DNA of 64,000 nt. Source: Streptomyces sp. CMB-StM0423 (lineage in GTDB: Bacteria; Actinomycetota; Actinomycetes; Streptomycetales; Streptomycetaceae). The notes below the pieces were generated by a model, which saw only the letters and a list, made by a program, of their open reading frames with translations, had not been told where the DNA came from and ran no database searches. The position numbers and the translations under genes were made by a program. The DNA lies in NCBI RefSeq assembly GCF_002847285.1, contig NZ_CP025407.1, positions 2,420,501 to 2,484,500 of the forward strand, in the 5' to 3' direction. This document shows positions 16,531 to 27,531 of the stretch, one piece after another. Position 1 is the stretch's first letter. The number at the start of each line of letters is the position of its first letter.

Positions 16531-17199
16531 TCAGCGGTACGTCGTCGGCGGGGGAGCCGCCGCCGGCCCGGGCCAGGCCGCCGGTTCCGCCCGGTACTGC
16601 CACCCAGGACCCGGCTGCCCCGGCGCCGCGGGCGCACCCCGCTGCGCGGGCGCACCCTGCCACCCCGTGCCGGAGCCCCGCGCCGCCTCCGCGTCGCCGG
16701 CCGGCCGGTGTGCCCCGTACACGATCAGCGCCCACGCCAGCAGCCCGAAGGCGACCGTGTGCAGCACCGCCCGGACGACGTTCAGGGCCACCCACCTGTC
16801 CTCGAAGTCCGCCCGGACCGCGGCCAGGTCCTGCACCCGGTCCGGGTCGCCGGCCTGTTCGAGCTGGTCGTTCAGCGGGACGTTCCCGGCGACGGTGACG
16901 CCGAACGCGACCACGTACACCACCAGCGCCGCGATCAGCCACGGCAGCGCCTCGCGGCCCTGGCCGCGCCACGCCAGCACGACGGCCAGGCCGAGCAGCG
17001 GGAGCGAGCCCATGAACGGGAGCATGAACACCGGATTGATGATCGCCTTGTTGATGCCCTGCATCGCCTCGACGAGGGTGCGGTCCGAGGACCGCCCCAG
17101 GCCCGGCATCACCGCGTAGGCGAAGGCCGCGAAGAGGCCGGCCATGAGTCCTGAGGTGAGGACGCCGGCGAGCAGGGTGGCTGTCTGAAGGTTCTTCAC
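16531..17199 (-). CDS. DUF1772 (anthrone oxygenase-like) membrane protein
   Basis: A 222-residue membrane protein with four transmembrane segments: LLAGVLTSGLMAGLFAAFAY, LPFMGSLPLLGLAVVLAW, LPWLIAALVVYVVAFGVTV and a segment near residue 160. The conserved motif GNVPLNDQLE is typical of DUF1772. The C-terminal 45 residues are a Pro/Gly/Ala-rich, probably disordered tail. The family includes anthrone oxygenases but most members have no known reaction. The GTG start overlaps the stop of the NmrA gene by four bases, so both are co-translated under the divergent LysR regulator. Confidence 0.8.
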   Translation of the reverse strand: MKNLQTATLLAGVLTSGLMAGLFAAFAYAVMPGLGRSSDRTLVEAMQGINKAIINPVFMLPFMGSLPLLGLAVVLAWRGQGREALPWLIAALVVYVVAFGVTVAGNVPLNDQLEQAGDPDRVQDLAAVRADFEDRWVALNVVRAVLHTVAFGLLAWALIVYGAHRPAGDAEAARGSGTGWQGAPAQRGAPAAPGQPGPGWQYRAEPAAWPGPAAAPPPTTYR

Positions 17200-18035
17200 G
17201 AGGCGTTCTCCGGGTTCCAGACGCCCGTCGCGGCGGTGGCGCGGGCGTAGCCGGCGAAGTCGCGGGCCGGGCGGCCGAGGAGCTGCCCGACACCGTCGTC
17301 GAGGTGGGCGTTGCGGCCGTCGAGGACGCTGGTGAAGAGGTACGTCAGCAGGTCGCTGACCTCCTGCGGGGCGCCCTCCGCGGCCAGCCCCCCGGTGAAG
17401 TCGGCCAGCGGGATCGTGACGTAGCTCAGATCCCGCCCGGTCGCCGCGGCGATCTCCGCGACGGCCTCGGCGAAGGTGAGCAGCCGGGGTCCTGTCAGCT
17501 CGTACGTGCGCCCCACGTGGCCGTCCTCGGTGAGGGCGGCCACCGCCGCGGCAGCGATGTCGTCGGCGTCCACGAACGGCTCGCGGACGTCACCCGCGGG
17601 CAGCGCCACCTCTCCGGCGAGCACGGGGTCGAGCAGGTAGCTCTCGCTGAAGTTCTGCATGAACCACGCCGCCCGCAGCACGGTCAGGTCCGCGCCCGTC
17701 GCCGCCACCGCCTTCTCCGTGGCCGCGGCCTCCTCCTCGCCGCGGCCCGACAGCAGCACCAGGCGCCGCGCGCCCTTCGCCACCGCCAGCTCGGCGAAGG
17801 CGCCGACGACCTCCGGCGCGCCGGGGACGGCGAGGTCCGGGTAGTAGGAGAGGTAAACCGAGCGCACGCCGTCGAGCGCGGGCCCCCAGGTCGCGCGGTC
17901 CTCCCAGTCGAAGGGGACGCCGCCGGAGCGGGAGCCGATACGGACCGGCAGGTCGCGGCCGGTCAGCAGGTGGACGAGCCGGCCGCCGGTCTTGCCGGTG
18001 CCGCCCGTGACGAGGGTCAGGTCGTGGCGAGTCAT
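17196..18035 (-). CDS. NmrA-like NAD(P)-binding protein
   Basis: A 279-residue Rossmann-fold protein. The nucleotide-binding motif is at the N-terminus (LVTGGTGKTGGRLV), followed by NmrA/TMR-like features: GRGEEEAAATEKAVAATGADLTVLR-type helix, AWFMQNFSESYL and the REPFVDADDIAAAAV strand. Such proteins are NADP-dependent reductases or redox-sensing regulators. The catalytic YxxxK of classical short-chain reductases is not obvious. It is transcribed divergently from a LysR regulator and coupled to a DUF1772 gene, a common LysR-controlled detoxification or quinone-handling arrangement. Confidence 0.85.
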   Translation of the reverse strand: MTRHDLTLVTGGTGKTGGRLVHLLTGRDLPVRIGSRSGGVPFDWEDRATWGPALDGVRSVYLSYYPDLAVPGAPEVVGAFAELAVAKGARRLVLLSGRGEEEAAATEKAVAATGADLTVLRAAWFMQNFSESYLLDPVLAGEVALPAGDVREPFVDADDIAAAAVAALTEDGHVGRTYELTGPRLLTFAEAVAEIAAATGRDLSYVTIPLADFTGGLAAEGAPQEVSDLLTYLFTSVLDGRNAHLDDGVGQLLGRPARDFAGYARATAATGVWNPENAS

Positions 18036-18139
18036 ACGGAGTCCTCCCCGGATGCGGTGCGTGGTGTGGGCGGTGTGTTTCCGCCACACCACGACCCTCC
18101 GCCGAAAAGGAATCGACAACAACGAGCAACCGGGCAAGT

Positions 18140-18162
18140 ATCGTTAACCGGGGGTTGACGAT
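18140..18162. promoter_or_regulatory. Palindromic operator between the NmrA and LysR genes
   Basis: ATCGTTAACC-GGG-GGTTGACGAT (18140-18162) is an inverted repeat with one mismatch in ten base pairs, placed midway between the divergent start codons at 18035 and 18219. It also contains a TTGACG that could be a -35 element. This is the natural candidate for binding by the adjacent LysR protein. Confidence 0.6.
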
Positions 18163-18218
18163 CCCCGGATATCCCCTCTGACCAGGGGTGATCGTGACCG
18201 TAGCCGGAAGGGGGCGCC

Positions 18219-19133
18219 ATGGAGCGGCGCGAGATCGAGACGTTCCTCGCGCTGGCCGAGGAGCTGCATTTCGGCCGCACCGCCGAGCGGCTGCACGTGT
18301 CGGTGGCGATGGTGAGCAAGTCGGTGAAGAAGCTGGAGCGCGCCGTCGGGGCACCGCTGTTCGACCGGTCGAGCCGCCGGGTGGAACTGACGCCCATCGG
18401 CCGCCGCCTCTACGACGACGTGCAGCCCGCGTACCGGCAGCTCCTCGACGGCTTCACGCGCGCCGTGGCCGCGGGCCGCGGGGTGGAGGGGGTGCTGCGG
18501 GTCGGGTTCCTCGGCACCGCCGTGGCGCAGTTCGTGATGCAGGTCGCCGAGGAGTTCCGCATCCGGCACCCGGACTGCCGGGTGGAGATCACCGAGGCGC
18601 GGTACGCGGACGTGGCCGGGCTGCTCGCCGGGGACGTCGTGGACGTGCTGCTGCTCGCGGCGCCGGTCTTCGACCCGGAGCTGTCCGCGGGCCCGGTGCT
18701 GTTCAGCGAGCCCCCGGTGCTGGCGGTCTCCGCCCGGCACCCGTTCGCGCGCCGCGCGTCCGTCTCGCTGGAGGACCTGGCCCGCGACAAGGTACTGCGC
18801 CCGCGCGCGATCCCCGACGAGGTGGACGCGCTCTCGGTGCCGGCCGTCACCCCCGCGGGCCGGCCCATCGAGCGCGGCGACGACTTCGCCACGATCCAGG
18901 AGATGTTCGCGCTCGTCGGCGCCGGCCGCGGCGTCTTCCCCGTCCCGACGCACGCGAGCCTGTACGACGCGCGCCCCGACGTCGTCTACGTGCCGATGTC
19001 CGACGGGCTGCCGTACGAATGGCGGCTGATGTGGCGCACCGCGGGGGAGACCAACCGGATCCGCGCCTTCGGCGTCGCGGCCCGCGACTTCGTCGCGGCG
19101 AACGGCAACCCGCTGCTGCCGGCGGACCGGTAG
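18219..19133 (+). CDS. LysR-family transcriptional regulator
   Basis: A 304-residue regulator with an N-terminal winged helix (METFLALAEELHFGRTAERL-type start, then SVAMVSKSVKKLERAVGAPLFDRSSRRVELTPIG, listed here in two parts) and a periplasmic-binding-protein-like effector domain from about residue 90 (VLRVGFLGTAVAQF). It is divergent from the NmrA-DUF1772 operon and most likely controls it through the palindrome at 18140-18162, responding to an unknown small molecule. The ATG start has a GGAAGGGGG sequence upstream. Confidence 0.9.
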   Translation: MERREIETFLALAEELHFGRTAERLHVSVAMVSKSVKKLERAVGAPLFDRSSRRVELTPIGRRLYDDVQPAYRQLLDGFTRAVAAGRGVEGVLRVGFLGTAVAQFVMQVAEEFRIRHPDCRVEITEARYADVAGLLAGDVVDVLLLAAPVFDPELSAGPVLFSEPPVLAVSARHPFARRASVSLEDLARDKVLRPRAIPDEVDALSVPAVTPAGRPIERGDDFATIQEMFALVGAGRGVFPVPTHASLYDARPDVVYVPMSDGLPYEWRLMWRTAGETNRIRAFGVAARDFVAANGNPLLPADR

Positions 19134-19268
19134 CGGGGGCCCCTTGCCGGCTCACTCCATAGCGGCGGACTCACTTCCCAGCCGCGGGACTCGACCCGCA
19201 GCACCCAAGTTCGGCCCCGCGGGAGCGTACGCCCCCTCCCCGCCGTGCGCCGCACGCGCCCGCCCGTC

Positions 19269-19715
19269 TCAGACCGGCCGCGGCGCCCTGAGCGTCGCCC
19301 ACACCGCGAACCCCGGTCCCGACGGCTCCGTCCCCCACGCCTCGCTCAGCGCCGCCACCAGGCCCAGCCCGCGCCCGCACTCGTCCTCGGGCCCCGCGAC
19401 GGTGTGGATCGGGACCCCGTACGACCCGCCCTGGTCCCGCACTTCCAGCCGCACCCCCGGCGGCCGCAGCGCCAGCCGGCAGACGATCCGGCCGCCGCTC
19501 GCGTGCAGCACGGCGTTGGTCACCAGCTCGGAGATCACCAACTGGGCCGCGTCGCACGCGTCGCCGCCCAGCCGCCAGCCGTCGAGCAGCCGCCGGACGT
19601 GCGCCCGCGCCTCGGCCGCCGCGGCGGCCCTGGCCACGAGCTCGAAGCTCTCGCCGTGCGCCGCGGCGTCGAAGTCCGCCGTCGTGCCGAGCGCGATGTG
19701 GGATGAGGAGGCCAT
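19269..19715 (-). CDS. Anti-sigma-factor-like ATP-binding protein (HATPase)
   Basis: A 148-residue single-domain GHKL ATPase of the RsbW/SpoIIAB-like kind common in streptomycetes. The N box is visible in VISELVTNAVLHASGG and the G1 box in LEVRDQGG, with GRGLGLVAALSEAWG as the G2 region. It probably regulates a sigma factor or anti-anti-sigma factor by phosphorylation. It is divergent from the XRE-DUF397 pair, a frequent three-gene arrangement (ATPase, XRE, DUF397). The ATG at 19715 is chosen because the longer frame adds a non-conserved basic leader. Confidence 0.85.
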   Translation of the reverse strand: MASSSHIALGTTADFDAAAHGESFELVARAAAAAEARAHVRRLLDGWRLGGDACDAAQLVISELVTNAVLHASGGRIVCRLALRPPGVRLEVRDQGGSYGVPIHTVAGPEDECGRGLGLVAALSEAWGTEPSGPGFAVWATLRAPRPV

Positions 19716-19975
19716 GGGCCGGATGCCTTCCGTACGTCCGTCGAGGGGGACACGGCGTCCGACCGCCCCGGAGATTCGCACGTGGGCGGGCGTCGGCCGT
19801 GTGAACGGCGTCACTCGCCAACTATGCGTGGGCCGGTCACCGATCGCAAGCGCTGTTTTGCAGACTGCACATGCGGGAATGCATAACGCTGCGAACGATC
19901 CCAGTGGCGTGGCACACTGCGCACCGGCAACCCCACCGACAACGCCCCACAGTTGTTCCGGGAGGTGCAGACGCG
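19716..19975. promoter_or_regulatory. Divergent promoter region (ATPase / XRE-DUF397)
   Basis: This 260-base gap contains, about 100 bases before the XRE start, a TTGCAG box (about 19857) and, 18 bases later, CATAAC, a plausible promoter toward the XRE gene. TGCA repeats surround it (ACTGCACATGCGGGAATGCATAA). A GGGAGGTG ribosome site lies at about 19960. Confidence 0.4.
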
Positions 19976-20869
19976 ATGGCGCGAGCGGGCGGCGAGGCGG
20001 GCGCGGCGGCCATATCCGGCCAGTCGGCCCCCACGGCCGGGCAGCTCGTGCTGGGCCGCCGGCTGCAGAACCTGCGCGAGAGCGCCGGGTTCACCCCCGA
20101 GCAGGCCGCCAAGGCGCTGCGCGTCAACGCGACCAGCGTCCGGCGCATGGAGAAGGCCGAAGTCGGCCTCAAGTACGCCTCCGTGGAGAAGCTGCTGCGC
20201 ACCTACGGTCTGCCGCAGAACGACATCGAGTCCTTCCTCGACCTGGTCGAGGAGGCCAACAAGCCCGGGTGGTGGCACCGGTTCCGCGACGTCCTGCCGG
20301 AGCAGTTCGGCCTGTACGTGAGCCTGGAGTCGGCCGCGACCCTCATCCGCGCGTACGAGCCCCACTGCGTGCCCGGACTGCTGCAGACCGAGGACTACGC
20401 CCGCGCCCTGCTCTCCGCCGGGCAACTGACGCTGGCCCCCGGCGAGCGGGAGCGCCGCGTCACCCTGCGGATGGAGCGCCAGGGACTGCTCATACGCGAG
20501 CCGAAGCCGCTGCGGCTGTGGGCCATCGTCGACGAGGCGGCTCTGCGCCGCACCGTGGGCGGACCGCAGACGATGCGCGCGCAGCTCGACCGGCTGGCGG
20601 AGGCCACCCGGATGCCGAACGTCACCCTCCAGGTGCTCCCGTTCGACACCGGCCCGCACCCGGCCATGTACGGGCCGCTGCACCTGCTGCGCTTCCCCGC
20701 CCCGGAGCTGGGCGACTTCGGCTACAGCGAGAGCCTGACCGGCCCCGCCTACGTGGAGGACACCGCGCTGGTCTCCCAGTGCCTGGAGGCCCTCAACCGG
20801 ATATCCACCCAGGCGCCGCCGGCACATCAGACCGAGAACATCATCGCCAGCATCCGGAAGGAAGTATGA
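19976..20869 (+). CDS. XRE-family regulator with DUF5753 domain (Scr1-like)
   Basis: A 297-residue protein. Residues about 25-85 are an XRE helix-turn-helix (LVLGRRLQNLRESAGFTPEQ, then AAKALRVNATSVRRMEKAEVG). From about residue 105 it continues as the DUF5753 domain (YEPHCVPGLLQTEDYARALL, LRLWAIVDEAALRRTVGG, and LQVLPFDTGPHPAMYGPLHLL). The family pairs with small DUF397 proteins as regulator-antagonist modules; the actinobacterial BldB/Scr1-Scr2 kind are linked to development and antibiotic production. The stop TGA overlaps the ATG of the DUF397 gene, so stoichiometric production is expected. Confidence 0.9.
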   Translation: MARAGGEAGAAAISGQSAPTAGQLVLGRRLQNLRESAGFTPEQAAKALRVNATSVRRMEKAEVGLKYASVEKLLRTYGLPQNDIESFLDLVEEANKPGWWHRFRDVLPEQFGLYVSLESAATLIRAYEPHCVPGLLQTEDYARALLSAGQLTLAPGERERRVTLRMERQGLLIREPKPLRLWAIVDEAALRRTVGGPQTMRAQLDRLAEATRMPNVTLQVLPFDTGPHPAMYGPLHLLRFPAPELGDFGYSESLTGPAYVEDTALVSQCLEALNRISTQAPPAHQTENIIASIRKEV

Positions 20870-21159
20870 GGATGGCGCACACGCACGGTACGAACGACGC
20901 CCACCGCACCGGCGCACCGGGCGGGGGGCAGGTGTACAACGGCATGCCCGCCCGCGAGCTGGGCACCGACGGCTGGGACAAGCCGTGGAGCGGCCCCAAC
21001 GGCGACGCCTGCGTCGAGGCTAAGCGGCTCGTGGACGGCCGCGTGGCGCTGCGGCAGAGCACCGCGGACGACGGTCCCGCGCTGATCTACACCGCCGAAG
21101 AGATGCGCGCGTTCATCGCGGGTATCAAGAACGGGGACGCGGACTTCCTGCTCTCCTGA
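20866..21159 (+). CDS. DUF397 protein, partner of the XRE regulator
   Basis: A 97-residue protein with the DUF397 pattern: WDKPWSGPNGDACVEAKRL, an Arg/Asp-rich middle, and PALIYTAEEMRAFIAGIKNGDADF at the C-terminus. Members are small partners or antitoxin-like antagonists of neighbouring XRE-DUF5753 proteins. The ATG at 20866 overlaps the XRE stop; a second ATG six bases downstream could also serve. The N-terminal 25 residues (His/Thr/Gly-rich) are longer than usual. Confidence 0.85.
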   Translation: MRMAHTHGTNDAHRTGAPGGGQVYNGMPARELGTDGWDKPWSGPNGDACVEAKRLVDGRVALRQSTADDGPALIYTAEEMRAFIAGIKNGDADFLLS

Positions 21160-21243
21160 CGGGCACACCGGCCGCTGCCCCCGCGCGTCCCGTACGCCGC
21201 CCCCCACCGCCGAGCGCCGGCACGACCGAAACGGACTGACCAG

Positions 21244-22071
21244 GTGACCGACGAGACCGCCGATCCCACCCGCGTCGACCAGACCCGGGCGCACCCCGCC
21301 CGCATCTACGACTACATCCTGGGCGGGCACGACAACTACGAGGTGGACCACACCGCCGCCCGGCAAGTGCTCTCCGTCTGGCCCCAGGCCCGTACCGCCG
21401 CCCGCGTCAACCGCGCGTTCATGCGCCGCGCGACCCACTGGCTGGCCGCCGAGGCGGGCATCGACCAGTTCCTCGACATCGGCACGGGCATACCCACGGA
21501 ACCCAACCTCCACCAGGTCGCGCAGGACGCCAACCCGGCCGCGCGGGTCGTCTACACCGACAACGACCCGCTGGTGCTGCGGTACGCCGAGGCCCTGATG
21601 ACCAGCGCGTCGCAGGGCCGCACCGCCTATCTGCACGCGGACGTCACCGCGCCGCACACGATCCTGGACGCGGCCGAGTTACGGGGCACGCTGGACCTGG
21701 ACCGGCCGGTCGCGCTCTCCTGCAACGCGCTCTTCCACTTCATCCCGGACCGCGACGCACCCCACGAGATCATGGAGACGCTGCTCAAGCCGCTGGCCCC
21801 GGGCAGCTTCCTGGCCCTGTCGCACGGCACCCCCGACTTCGACCCCGAGGGCATGGGGAAGATCCAGGAGATCTACCACCGGCAGGGCATCCCCCTGACC
21901 ATACGCGCGAAAGAGTCGATAAGACCCTTCTTCGCCGGTCTTGAGCTGGTCACTCCGGGCCTGGTCCCCCCGCACCGCTGGAAGCCCGGCAGGGACCCGG
22001 ACGCCGGCAGCGAAGCGGAGTTGCTGGACGCGGAGGTGTCCCAGTACGCGGCGGTGGCGCGGAAGGCGTAG
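21244..22071 (+). CDS. DUF574-type SAM-dependent methyltransferase (TTA codon)
   Basis: A 275-residue member of the actinobacterial DUF574 family. Hallmarks are HPARIYDYILGGHDNYEVD, FLDIGTGIPTEPNLHQVAQ (SAM glycine loop) and VVYTDNDPLVLRYAEAL. The enzymes are abundant in Streptomyces next to XRE-DUF397 modules, but their substrates are not established. Codon 146 (21679-21681) is TTA, so translation may depend on the bldA leucyl-tRNA and be delayed to development. The GTG start follows GACCAGGTG with a weak ribosome site. It is 84 bases after the DUF397 gene and may be co-transcribed. Confidence 0.85.
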   Translation: MTDETADPTRVDQTRAHPARIYDYILGGHDNYEVDHTAARQVLSVWPQARTAARVNRAFMRRATHWLAAEAGIDQFLDIGTGIPTEPNLHQVAQDANPAARVVYTDNDPLVLRYAEALMTSASQGRTAYLHADVTAPHTILDAAELRGTLDLDRPVALSCNALFHFIPDRDAPHEIMETLLKPLAPGSFLALSHGTPDFDPEGMGKIQEIYHRQGIPLTIRAKESIRPFFAGLELVTPGLVPPHRWKPGRDPDAGSEAELLDAEVSQYAAVARKA

Positions 22072-22098
22072 CGGACCGGGGGCGGCGGACGCCGCGGG

Positions 22099-24345
<2,247 letters not shown>

Positions 24346-24358
24346 GGCACGGGTCCCC

Positions 24359-26470
24359 TCACTCGCCCGTGTCCGCGGGTCCCGCGTAGCCGAAGCGGCC
24401 GTCCGCGGCGCGGTAGTGGAACATCTCGACGCCCTGCAAGTAGCCGTCCTGGAACGCGTACTCCCTGACCAGCCCGCGGTACGTGCCCTTCGCCAGCAGC
24501 CCGAACAGCTCCCCCCGCGCCGGCCGGCCGCCGCCCCCGGCGGCCTCGGTGAGCCGGTCGAGCACCATCCGCGTCACGTCGTACGCCTCGGCCGCCCACC
24601 GCCCGGGGGCCTGCCCGTACCGTGTGCGGAACGCCGCGGCGAACTCCGCGACCGGCTTCGCCCCCGGGTCGATGTACGGCGCGTACGCCTCCCAGCCGTC
24701 CGCCGCCGCGCCCGCCCGCGCGGTGAACTCCGGCCCGGCGGCGGGGTAGCCGAGGATCCGTACGCCCGTGAAGCCCCGTCCCGCGAGCCCGCGCGCGAGG
24801 TCCGCGCCGCGCCGCGAACCGCCCGCGTAGTAGACGGCGTCCGGCTCCCGGTCCAGCACGTCCGCCAGCACCGCGACGGGCGAGGCCGCGCTGCGCGGCA
24901 CCACCCGCGGGTACACCTCGATCTCCACCAGCCCGATGGTCCTGTACGCGAGGTGGCCTTCCTCCCACGCGAACTCGCCCGCCGCCCGGTCGATCACCAT
25001 GCCCAGCCGGCGCACCCCCGCGGCCCGGAGCATCAGCGCGGCGGGCAGGCTGGTGGTGCCGTAGGTCGGCACGGTCTGCAGCAGGGAGCGGCGGGAGGCG
25101 GTGCCGTACGCGCCCTGCGCGGAGGAGACCGTGAGCTGCGGGACGCGCCGCTCGTCGTACGGGCCGAGGGCCGCGCCGGTGGTCTTGTCGCCGGTGGAGC
25201 CGACGACGGCCAGCACGTCGCGGTCGGCCGCGAGCCGCCGCGCGGCGCGCTCGGCCCCGGCGGGGTCGCCGCGGTCGTCGGCGACGGCGACGTCCACCTC
25301 GAAGGGCCGGCGCTTCCGGGCGTTGAACTGCTCGACGGCCAGCCGCACCCCGCGCTCCTGCGCCCGCCCCGCCGCCCGCTGCGGCCCGCTCAGGTCGGCC
25401 TGGACGCCGAGGATCCACCGGCGCGCGGCGGGTCCCGGCCCGCCGTCGTCCCGCAGTCCCGCCCAGAGCGCCGCGCCCCCGCCCGCGGCCAGCAGCGCGG
25501 CGCCGCCGGCGCCGAGGGCGAGGAAGCGGCGGCGGCCGGTGGCGCGGCCCGGCCCGGGCGCCGCAGCCTCCGTGGCGTCGATGTCGGGCAGCGCCAGGAT
25601 CGCGGCGGAGCGGTCGGCGATCAGCCGTACGACCTCGTCCGGCAGCCACTCCGCGGTGCCCTCGGGGGCGTCCTCGACCAGGGCGTCGTCGAGTTCGGTG
25701 GCCGTCGGGCGGGCGGCGGGGTCCTTGGCGAGGCAGCGGACGACCACCTCCCGCACGCCGTCGGGGACATCGGCCAGGTCCGGCTCGTCGTGCACCGTGC
25801 GGTACAGCAGCGCGTCCACGGCGCCGGTGCCGAACGGCGGGCGCCCGGTGGCCGCGTACGCCAGCACGCAGCCCAGCGCGAACACGTCGGCCGCCGGGCC
25901 GACCTCCCGGCCCCGCGCCTGCTCGGGCGCGAGGAACCCGGGGGTGCCGACGACGGCGTCCGGCGAGGTGAGCGCCGTCTCCTCCGGGGAGCGGGCGATG
26001 CCGAAGTCGATGAGCCGCGGGCCGTCAACGGCGAGCAGCACGTTGCCGGGCTTGACGTCCCGGTGGACGAGCCCGGCCACGTGCACGGCGGCGAGCGCAC
26101 GGGCGAGGATCTTGCCGAGTATCCGCGTGCCGCGCTCCGGCAGCGGGCCGCAGCGGGCGACGGCCTCGGCGAGCGCGGGGCCCGGCACGAACGCCGTGGC
26201 CAGCCAGGGGGCTTCGGCGTCCGGGCCGGCGCCGGTGACGGGCACCACCCACGGGCTGCGCACCCGCCGGGCGGCGGCGACCTCGCGGCGGAACCGGGCG
26301 CGGAAGTCCGCCTCCGCGGCGTACTCCGGGCGGATCACCTTGACCGCCGCCAGCCCGCCGGTGTCCGCGCGGCCGAGGTAGACGACGCCCATGCCGCCGG
26401 CGCCGAGCCGGGCGAGGAGGCGGTGGCCGCCGATCCGTACCGGATCCGAGGGCGTGAGCTGCTCCGTCAC
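24359..26470 (-). CDS. Ser/Thr protein kinase with extracytoplasmic Leu-binding-protein-like sensor (copy 1)
   Basis: A 703-residue paralogue of the next gene with the same architecture: PknB-type kinase (LLARLGAGGMGVVYLGR, HRDVKPGNVLLAV, DFGIARSPEETALTS), one membrane segment (RRRFLALGAGGAALLAAGGG) and a branched-chain amino-acid-binding-protein-like outer domain (LGVQADLSGPQRAAGRAQERG, VVGSTGDKTTGAALGP, VYYAGGSRRGADLARGLAG). The GTG start at 26470 overlaps the stop of the lipoprotein gene by four bases. This start is chosen because the kinase domain begins right after it, although the open frame continues much further upstream. Confidence 0.85.
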   Translation of the reverse strand: MTEQLTPSDPVRIGGHRLLARLGAGGMGVVYLGRADTGGLAAVKVIRPEYAAEADFRARFRREVAAARRVRSPWVVPVTGAGPDAEAPWLATAFVPGPALAEAVARCGPLPERGTRILGKILARALAAVHVAGLVHRDVKPGNVLLAVDGPRLIDFGIARSPEETALTSPDAVVGTPGFLAPEQARGREVGPAADVFALGCVLAYAATGRPPFGTGAVDALLYRTVHDEPDLADVPDGVREVVVRCLAKDPAARPTATELDDALVEDAPEGTAEWLPDEVVRLIADRSAAILALPDIDATEAAAPGPGRATGRRRFLALGAGGAALLAAGGGAALWAGLRDDGGPGPAARRWILGVQADLSGPQRAAGRAQERGVRLAVEQFNARKRRPFEVDVAVADDRGDPAGAERAARRLAADRDVLAVVGSTGDKTTGAALGPYDERRVPQLTVSSAQGAYGTASRRSLLQTVPTYGTTSLPAALMLRAAGVRRLGMVIDRAAGEFAWEEGHLAYRTIGLVEIEVYPRVVPRSAASPVAVLADVLDREPDAVYYAGGSRRGADLARGLAGRGFTGVRILGYPAAGPEFTARAGAAADGWEAYAPYIDPGAKPVAEFAAAFRTRYGQAPGRWAAEAYDVTRMVLDRLTEAAGGGGRPARGELFGLLAKGTYRGLVREYAFQDGYLQGVEMFHYRAADGRFGYAGPADTGE

Positions 26471-27351
26471 CGGCCGTTCCCCTCCGCGCCGTTGCCCTGG
26501 GCACCCTTGCCCTGAGCGCCCGTGCCCGCCGCGCCCGCCGCGGCCTCCCCGCTCTTGCCGCCGGTCCCGTCGCGCCCGAGCGCGTCCACCACCCGCCGGA
26601 GCATCCGGACCCCCGCCTCCCGCCCGATGTCCTGGGCCTCCGTCATGTCGTACCCGCGCCCGGCCCTGACCGAGACCGAGACGGTGACCTGGCCGAGCCG
26701 CATCTGCATCCAGGCGTACGGGGCCGGTGCCGCGCCCGCGCCGCGGTAGTCGCCGCTCTCGCGCAGCACGTCGTCGGCATAGCCGTTCGCGGAGTCGCCG
26801 TAGTAGGAGGCGGACGAGATCAGGTCCGTGAGCCGTTCGCCCGCGCCGAGTTGCTGCTCGGGACAGCGGAGCATCTCCTCCAGCATCCCCGCGTTCTCCC
26901 AGTCCGCCTCCCCGGCCGTGCGGTGCACGGTGACCACGGCGACCAGCCGGGCGGCGCCCTTCCCCGCCGCGGGCGGGACCTCGAAGTACCGCGTGAGCGT
27001 GGCGAGTACGCCGTCGGGCAGCGGCTCCCGGTGCCAGACGCAGTCGTCGCCGAGGACGGACCAGCGGCCGGGGTCGCTCTCGTACGGCGTGGCCTCGACC
27101 GCCTCGGGGCCGAAGAGCGCGGGGTCCGCGATGACTTCGTCGATCAGGGTGCGGGCGGCGGCTTCGTCCCGCGGGGCCTTCGCCGGGTCGGCGTCGAGCG
27201 CGGAGGTCGGTGCCGGGGTCGGGGCGCTCTGCGTACCGGAAGCGCGCGACGGTCCGGCGGCGGGCTTCCCGTCGTCGCCGGTGCAGCCCGCGAGGGCGAG
27301 CACGGCGGCGAGCAGCACGGATCCGGCGCACCCCGCGGGCCGTCGTCGCAC
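26467..27351 (-). CDS. Lipoprotein of unknown function, first gene of the kinase operon
   Basis: A 294-residue lipoprotein. The GTG at 27351 is selected because a GGGGGAG ribosome site precedes it and it opens a lipoprotein signal (VRRRPAG, a hydrophobic stretch and lipobox LALAGC). A Pro/Ala/Thr linker follows, then a soluble domain with Cys residues in GDDCVWHREPLP and LRCPEQQL that might form a disulfide. The C-terminal 40 residues are Gly/Ala/Lys repeats (GAQGKGAQGNGAEGNG). I recognise no enzyme motif. Coupling to two sensor kinases suggests a surface accessory or ligand-binding role. Confidence 0.75.
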   Translation of the reverse strand: MRRRPAGCAGSVLLAAVLALAGCTGDDGKPAAGPSRASGTQSAPTPAPTSALDADPAKAPRDEAAARTLIDEVIADPALFGPEAVEATPYESDPGRWSVLGDDCVWHREPLPDGVLATLTRYFEVPPAAGKGAARLVAVVTVHRTAGEADWENAGMLEEMLRCPEQQLGAGERLTDLISSASYYGDSANGYADDVLRESGDYRGAGAAPAPYAWMQMRLGQVTVSVSVRAGRGYDMTEAQDIGREAGVRMLRRVVDALGRDGTGGKSGEAAAGAAGTGAQGKGAQGNGAEGNGR

Positions 27352-27489
27352 GAGTCTCCCCCACCCTGACGTGACGCAGCTCTCCCCGTCCCCCGGTAAC
27401 GGATCGTACGGGGCGGGTCGACACGGTGTCAGCACGGGCGTGTACGGATCACGTAACACCGCGTGAACGCCCGGCGTTGGGGCGGGGGC

Positions 27490-27523
27490 GGGCGGAAGGC
27501 GGGGTGCGGTACCCGCCTTCCGC
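27490..27523 (-). terminator. Terminator of the ATPase-LuxR gene
   Basis: A perfect 13-bp stem (27490-27502/27511-27523, GGCGGAAGGCGGG and complement) with an 8-base loop, immediately beyond the stop codon of the minus-strand regulator at 27532. The rest of 27352-27531 shows nothing further except the promoter space of the lipoprotein gene. Confidence 0.7.
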
Positions 27524-27531
27524 CGCCGGCC

